A stretch of DNA of 64,000 nt from the NCBI GenBank assembly GCA_037367355.1, contig CM074698.1, positions 3,410,001-3,474,000 on the forward strand. The letters run 5' to 3'. The position numbers were made by a program, and so were the translations under genes. The notes under the pieces are model-generated. The model ran no database searches. It was not told where the DNA came from and worked only from the letters and a program-made list of their open reading frames with translations. The stretch comes from Neoscytalidium dimidiatum. Lineage: Eukaryota > Ascomycota > Dothideomycetes > Botryosphaeriales > Botryosphaeriaceae. Positions 59,025 through 64,000 of the stretch are shown in pieces (position 1 is the stretch's first letter; each line of letters begins with the position of its first letter).

Positions 59025-59616
59025 GTCTGCGTGGTGCGTTTGCGCACACGGCATCGATCTCTTGGCCATGCCATAAATGTTCAACAGTGTGGGTGACACT
59101 TGCATCCAGACAGGGATTTCAACTCCTATGCATCTTTCACTCCTGTTTGTGAATCTTTCGGAACCATCTCGTAGCTGCAACCGTGGTCTTTTTTGGAATA
59201 CAGGCTACCTTTCGTCAAACAAATTGAATAGGTCCGGGATGTGGGGCGCCTTATCGCATCCGGTCTTGATTGCGCAAGCAGGGATGGTGAAAAACAAACT
59301 TTCCTTGCGTCCCAAGGCCCCCGAATTGTGGAGCAGCCTCTGGAGCATCTTATAGGGGCTTACACACCTGTCCAGCTATCTGAAACTTGGCGCCTACTGT
59401 CCGCGAATGGCCGTATGTTTCGACTTATGAGGTGATCCGACGCGCGGCGCTTTGCCCCGCGCATACCTCTTTAAAGGACGTTGCCGACCACCTCCCCTAC
59501 CCTGCGAAGACAACCAAAAAGGACCTTCGCAGAAGCTGAATGTGCCATTTCTCAAACTTTAATATCGTCACTCAAGCCACCCTAATTTAATCTGCTGCTT
59601 TTTCTGCTCTACCAGC
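59025..59616. other. Intergenic, NLR-like 3' side to small basic ORF
   Basis: These 592 bases have no clear gene; two ORFs of 64-92 codons are unsupported. A TTTAAAGG sequence at 59471-59478 lies about 145 bases before the next ATG. Confidence 0.4.
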
Positions 59617-59988
59617 ATGGATGTCGAAAACAACGCGACCGGCGTGAAACAGCCGAACCAGAGGCGTCGCAACCGCCCGCCCAAGCATGTTCGTGTGGCC
59701 ACAAAGCAAGCTAAAGCCGACGGCATTCAATCGCCGACCATCCAGCAAGCCTTCCGTCACATGAAGAAGACTGGCCGCACGAGGAATTACACTTCTTCGC
59801 AAAGGCGAGCTCGGAAAAAGGCGAAGGCACGCGCCCAGAAGGACGGCCAGAAGAAAGAAGTTGCCGCTTCTGCGGTGTCTGTTGACGCGGCCCATTCCCA
59901 CTCATCGTTGGAGAAGGCACGCCGAGACTCTGGGTTCGAGCAAGAAACTTCGGAAGGAGGCAAACAGGGAGGAGGCAATGAACAATAG
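59617..59988 (+). CDS. Small basic protein, hypothetical, 123 residues
   Basis: This is an intronless ORF with a good ATG context (ACCAGCATGG). The first 90 residues are strongly basic (QRRRNRPPKH, then QRRARKKAKARAQK), and the tail is polar, Gly/Glu/Ser-rich. It could be nuclear or nucleic-acid binding. No family is recognised; the codon pattern is moderate. It could also be one exon of a longer gene or chance. Confidence 0.38.
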   Translation: MDVENNATGVKQPNQRRRNRPPKHVRVATKQAKADGIQSPTIQQAFRHMKKTGRTRNYTSSQRRARKKAKARAQKDGQKKEVAASAVSVDAAHSHSSLEKARRDSGFEQETSEGGKQGGGNEQ

Positions 59989-61167
59989 TGTGGGCGGACA
60001 ATCTGGCAGTGCAGAGAATATGGTAGTTTTTTCCGGATACGTTTTGCGAAACAGCACGCTATCACGATAATCGTCAGCGCTCAAGGCGGAGTAATCATGG
60101 AGGCAGAGGGTGGTAAAGCAAGGAGTTATTCACTAGACTTCCTCCTCATGCACTTCTGCTAGCTGCCTTGGGTTGACTCTTTTCGGAGCTTAAATGTAGT
60201 CAATAACTTCACAGGAAAGTTTCATGAATCGCACTGGTGTACGGACAACGAATTTGACAGAATACAAGCCAATACTTGAAAGACTATAATAGGAGAAAAG
60301 TGACTGACTGCTGGAAGGAGGTGTCAAAAGCTGTGGTGGTTACAGATGCTACGGTCACGGAGGTGGGGTCTTGTATGTAATATGTCACATAAATTGGTGT
60401 CCGGACGGCTAAGAGATATCAAAAGTAGCTGTTGGATGGTTAGTGAGCGCTATCGTGCTGTTAGGTGGCCATACAGGCTGGAGCTTTGAAAGGAGTTTGA
60501 GTGCATACTTTCCTGGTTCAGTCGTGTTGAACAGTTCGTTGCCCCGGAATACATTCGAATGTGCTTCCTGTTTTTGATAAACACCCTTTTTTTTTTTTTT
60601 TTTTTGGAGACGAAGCAGCCGAAGGAGAAAAGTTTAGGTATAGTTCCTCCACAGTGTGCGGCATGAAAAATTGACACGCGCCTCAAGTAGTGGTATTCTG
60701 TAAACCAGAAGAACTCGACCTTTTGGACAGGAATTAATTCAAATTAAGCCTTTTGCAACGAATTTCTGCGTCACATATTCCTTTCTAATACCAAGGTTGA
60801 ATTGAATACTTGTGTGGGTGCAAAAACCCAGCCCGCTCACTGTGGCTGGGTGTTGCACCTTGGAGTAACATTAATCGGGGTGTAATTGTCAACTGTTTAT
60901 GATCAACACATCGTCATACAGAAGCCTTTGACGCAATATCATTCTTGTTGTTTCAATTCGTGACGTAGCTTCCAAATAAAGCATAAGCTCTAGCACCTTC
61001 TCCCCTCTTTTCTACTCAGCCGTCCTCAACGTCAGACAATAACCGCATACTACCGTACTAATACCGCTCTCCCCCGACTCAGCCAGCACTTTCGGCCAAC
61101 CTAGCCCGATATACTCTAAATTCCAACCCCACCCCGCCCCCAATTCCTGGCCTACTAGTACACGCAC
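59989..61167. other. Gene-free stretch with hairpin
   Basis: This is 1.18 kb without a supported gene. T19 lies at 60587-60605. A strong inverted repeat at 60817-60859 is listed separately. The right end (61060-61167) is the 3' flank of the CHO2-like gene. Confidence 0.45.
60817..60859. repeat. Imperfect hairpin, about 15-bp stem
   Basis: GGTGCAA and ACCCAGCC pair with GGCTGGGT and TTGCACC across a 10-nt loop, with a small asymmetric bulge. CCAAGG at 60791-60796 and CCTTGG at 60858-60863 could extend the pairing. The flanks (about 60795 and 60890) carry further partial complementarity. Confidence 0.75.
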
Positions 61168-62154
61168 TCATTCCCCCTTCTCCCCCTCGCCGCAATACGT
61201 CCGCCTAAAGAACGGCTCCTCGACGAGATACAAAAACGCCATCTGCGCGGCATGGGCCGCGACCGACAGCCCCCACACGCGCCAGCCGCCAACCGCCAGC
61301 GCGACGCCGTAGTAGCCGGCGTAGCCCAGCGTGTACATGGGGTTGGCGGTCAGGCGGAAGACGCCGTCGAAGGCCAGGTCCTGGCGGACGAGGAAGAAGA
61401 AGTCGCCCCAGTACCAGTTGTAGTCGCGCACGACGCGGTGGGCGTCGACCTTGGCCCAGGCGTTCAGGGCGACGAGGGCGGCCGCGAGCGCGTGGCGCGG
61501 CCCGGCGATCGGCTGCGTCGTCGCCTCCTCCGCCGCCGCCGCCGGGCCGCCGTCGCCGCGGCGCGCCGAGAGCGCGAAGAGGACGTACGCGGTGAAGTCG
61601 GACATCAGGACCAGGTCGGCGAGGCGGCGGAAGAGGAGCCAGGCCGTGAACGCGGGCGGGGCCGCGCGCAGCGCGTAGCCGGTGCCGCGCATCGTCCGGC
61701 CGAGCTGCTGCGCGAGGTACGCGTGCAGGCGCGGGTGCGGGCTGCGGCCGCTCTCGGGGTCGAGGTGGACGCCGGTGTTTTGGAAGAGGTCGACCAGGCG
61801 GTTGGTGGTGTACTGCAGGTGGAGGAGGTAGCCCAGGCCGCCGTTGTAGGCGATGCGCCAGAAGGCGAAGAGGGCGCCGAAGACCAAGGTGCGGGTGTGG
61901 GTCGCGGGGAGGTAGAAGAAGAGGGCGATTTGGAGGGCGAGCGCGCTGAGGATGAGGAGGTCGAAGTGGTTTTTCGGTGCCGTGGGCGAGAAGAGCTGCG
62001 TTACCATGTCTGTGGTTGGTGGCACGGCGAAGAGGCTGCCATCGTTTGCTCTGGCGTACAACGTCGTGTCGGGTTTGCTCAACTTGTCCTTGGACGTCGG
62101 CATGCTGTGAGAGAGCTTTGTAGCAGTGGTGGTGCTTGTTGAAGTTCCCGCCAT
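61168..62154 (-). CDS. Single-domain CHO2-like phospholipid methyltransferase
   Basis: This is an intronless membrane protein of 328 residues related to the N-terminal half of phosphatidylethanolamine N-methyltransferase (Cho2). Visible features are NYHF-like NHFDLLILSALALQIALFF (first helices), YNWYWGDFFFLVRQDLAFDGVFRLTANPMYTLGYAGYYG (read in pieces; the segment before NPMYTLGYAGYYG is typical of Cho2) and VEEPFFRRTYCG at the end. Cho2 is normally about 900 residues with two such domains and a C-terminal part; none of that follows downstream on this strand. The middle and C-terminal coding DNA (61250-61800) is extremely GC-rich, with Ala/Arg-rich loops, unlike the first third. I chose the ATG at 62154; an alternative is 62103. 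It may be a paralogue with altered substrate, or a truncated copy. Confidence 0.72.
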   Translation of the reverse strand: MAGTSTSTTTATKLSHSMPTSKDKLSKPDTTLYARANDGSLFAVPPTTDMVTQLFSPTAPKNHFDLLILSALALQIALFFYLPATHTRTLVFGALFAFWRIAYNGGLGYLLHLQYTTNRLVDLFQNTGVHLDPESGRSPHPRLHAYLAQQLGRTMRGTGYALRAAPPAFTAWLLFRRLADLVLMSDFTAYVLFALSARRGDGGPAAAAEEATTQPIAGPRHALAAALVALNAWAKVDAHRVVRDYNWYWGDFFFLVRQDLAFDGVFRLTANPMYTLGYAGYYGVALAVGGWRVWGLSVAAHAAQMAFLYLVEEPFFRRTYCGEGEKGE

Positions 62155-62770
62155 ATTCACTGGTTGGGACCACGAGATGCGTCCACAAAGTAAGCCTTTG
62201 GAGATGTGCGGATAGAGACTGCTTCGTGTTCGGGTAATTATAGGCCGTGGTTGAGATCTAGGCTTCAATATCAGATACAATCTCACATTGGTAAGTTTGG
62301 GGTCCGTTTCTTCTTTTTCCGAAAGCGATGCGGCTGAGCATTGTAGGATCTTCACTAAGGCAAGCCATGTAAGAGATTATACACCTGCCCCATCATGGCC
62401 GCGGGACCGCCGTGTCCGTGCCCCACAGGCAGAAGCTCAACAGTCAGATACGAATGTGGCTGAGGAGACCCCGCCTGGGTGCGGCTGGACCCTGCAGTTC
62501 GAGATGGTCATGGCTCGGGACTGATTTAGGCATCAGACTGCAGCATTGACCGTCCATTCGTACCAGATAGATTGGTGGAGTAACGTTACATGGAACCTGT
62601 TCCTCTACCGGCTGGTAGCCTTGACCAACAATTGATCTGCATCTAAAAAAAGAGAATAATCTTTTTTTTTTTTTTTGGATTGTCTAAGAGGTCCAGTTGA
62701 ACTTGACCACAGCATCGGGCACGTTGAGTGCGATGTGCTTACTCATTTAAACCACAAACTCAGAGTCTTC
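62155..62770. other. Intergenic, CHO2-like upstream and transporter 3' side
   Basis: These 616 bases hold the likely CHO2-like promoter and the transporter 3' UTR, with T15 at 62662-62676. No gene is seen. Confidence 0.45.
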
Positions 62771-64000
62771 CTACTTCGTGACATCAGATGCCCTATCATC
62801 CTGACTCGCCACCGTGCCGTCCTTCTCCTCGTCTGCAGCCTCAACGTTCCTTTCCCGTTTCGACTTGCCCCCGAATGCTACATAAAATCCAACCGCAACG
62901 AATCCCATTGCTACCGCCAAGCTAGTGTAGACCCACACCATCTTCGGGTTCTTATAGGTGGGACTGATGGCAATGCTAAGCGCCGCGCCGAATGCGTTGG
63001 TGGCGCTGAAAGTGCCCTGCAGCACGCTCTTCATGCTAACGGGTGCCATGGTGAATGCAAGCTCATACCCGGCGGGCGTGCACAGAATCTCCGAAATAGC
63101 TTCCAAAAAGTAGGTGGGTAGCTGAACGAAAACGCTGATATGGTTTGGGATGCGGCCATTATCAGAGGCCGGGCAAGTCAACGGATGATCGTAGCAAGGA
63201 CCGGACTCATAGATGAGCTTCTGGACACCGGCAGCCATGGCCATGGCGGCAGCCTCGAAGAAGAAGCCCATGATGACGCGCGTGACGGCGCTGAGGTGAA
63301 TGCCGGATTTGCGCAGACGCGGGAAGACGACGCGATCGATCAGCGGGAGGAAGATGATGATGACGATGGGGTTGGCGTTGTACATCATATCGTTGGGCAC
63401 GCCCGACGTCTGCATCTGGGCGGCCTGCGTGATCAGGTTCGTGCTCAGCTGCACGCGGCACAGCCAGAGGATGGGCCAGAAGAGCAGCATGCGGCACGCG
63501 CCAAAGCCGACCTTGAGCTCGTTGATGAATTCTTCAGTCCAGCGAACGGTGCGGCCATGCTGGGCTTGCTGGTGCGCCGGTCTCGCACTGTCCATGTTGA
63601 AGCCACCCAAGATACCGAGCCATGAGGCGCGTAGGGCGTCAGGAAGGGCGGACCGCTGGACATCCTTCACGATGAAGTGTTTGCGGCCGAAGAAGAGGAC
63701 GACGGCAGAACAGCTCAGGGCGCAGAGCGGGAGAAGGTATGCGGCCCAGAAATCAACGTGCTTCTCTAGCTCAGTTGTTGCCAGACCAGACAAGGATCCC
63801 ACGTTGATGCTCCAGTAGTAGAGGTTGTAGATGGACGAGATTGTCAGGCCTCTGTCGATGACCACGCGCTCTCCCTTCTTCGTGGTCGTGATTTCGCCAT
63901 CTTCTTTGGTGTACTGGTCACCGACGAAAGCTGCGAGCACCCCATTGGCGCCGGACATGCCCACGGCGATCAATACCAGGGAAGTGATGAAGATGCCCGG
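62771..64000 (-). CDS. Peptide transporter of the POT/PTR2 family, C-terminal part
   Basis: This is a proton-coupled di/tripeptide transporter of the plasma membrane. It is open to the window edge, so the N-terminus is missing; 409 residues are visible and the frame is uninterrupted. The PTR signature IYNLYYWSINVGSLSGL is present near the 5' end of the visible part, preceded by ANGVLAAFVGDQYT. About eight membrane segments follow, with the conserved PTYFLEAISEILCTPAGYELAFTMAP (shown by its parts: ISEIL and GYELAFT) and SMKSVLQGTFSATNAFG. The cytosolic tail is charged. Family features are clear; substrate range is not visible. Confidence 0.93.
   Translation of the reverse strand, partial: PGIFITSLVLIAVGMSGANGVLAAFVGDQYTKEDGEITTTKKGERVVIDRGLTISSIYNLYYWSINVGSLSGLATTELEKHVDFWAAYLLPLCALSCSAVVLFFGRKHFIVKDVQRSALPDALRASWLGILGGFNMDSARPAHQQAQHGRTVRWTEEFINELKVGFGACRMLLFWPILWLCRVQLSTNLITQAAQMQTSGVPNDMMYNANPIVIIIFLPLIDRVVFPRLRKSGIHLSAVTRVIMGFFFEAAAMAMAAGVQKLIYESGPCYDHPLTCPASDNGRIPNHISVFVQLPTYFLEAISEILCTPAGYELAFTMAPVSMKSVLQGTFSATNAFGAALSIAISPTYKNPKMVWVYTSLAVAMGFVAVGFYVAFGGKSKRERNVEAADEEKDGTVASQDDRASDVTK

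Noticed and set aside
61205..62188. 327- and 296-codon frames overlapping the CHO2-like gene
   Set aside because: Extreme GC content keeps other frames open. Their peptides are Arg/Pro or Glu/Gly/Val low-complexity, whereas the chosen frame has the methyltransferase signature and membrane helices.

Overview
The window is nuclear DNA of a filamentous ascomycete (Pezizomycotina, plausibly Dothideomycetes). Most genes have short introns of about 50-100 nt, with GT donors, CTAAC/CTGAC-like branch points and AG acceptors. The proteins are fungal orthologues: Cse1, Trs120, an oleate desaturase, Mis6/CENP-I, Atp2, Glc3 and mitochondrial ClpX. The class is my inference; nothing in the window proves it. 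Gene models were spliced by hand and nearly all close in frame, so exon edges are given in the entries.

Layout, left to right. 0-16 kb: the 3' end of CSE1 (+), an intron-containing tRNA-Lys(CTT), a gene-poor stretch, a secreted PR-1/CAP protein with an internal hexapeptide repeat (-), another gene-poor stretch, then a 1750-residue Hsp90-type-ATPase/DUF3684 protein (-) ending in a zincin-like motif. 16-34 kb: TRS120 (+), a 3.9 kb gap, the Delta-12 desaturase (+), a LOG-family nucleotide phosphoribohydrolase (-), a CLPTM1-family protein (+), EMC7 (+) and a GFA-domain protein (-). 34-50 kb: an unrecognised protein (-), Mis6/CENP-I (+), ATP synthase beta (-), glycogen branching enzyme (-), mitochondrial ClpX (+), a small serine palmitoyltransferase subunit (-) and an mtRF-R/Rso55-type release-factor protein (+). 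50-64 kb is more accessory: an AAA+ ATPase of the DUF7025 type (-) diverges from a NACHT NLR-like gene (+) whose reading frame breaks once. A small basic ORF, a one-domain CHO2-like methyltransferase (-) and the 3' part of a POT peptide transporter (-) follow.

Most genes are independent housekeeping loci, not a pathway. Two themes recur. The first is mitochondria: ATP2, ClpX, mtRF-R. The second is membrane lipids and ER: desaturase, ssSPT, CHO2-like enzyme, EMC7, CLPTM1. The most promising places for something undescribed are the NLR/AAA divergent pair at 50.7-59.0 kb, the ATPase-plus-zincin protein at 10-15.4 kb, the single-domain CHO2-like gene and the repeat-bearing PR-1 protein. I see no CRISPR array, no intact transposon and no biosynthetic gene cluster.
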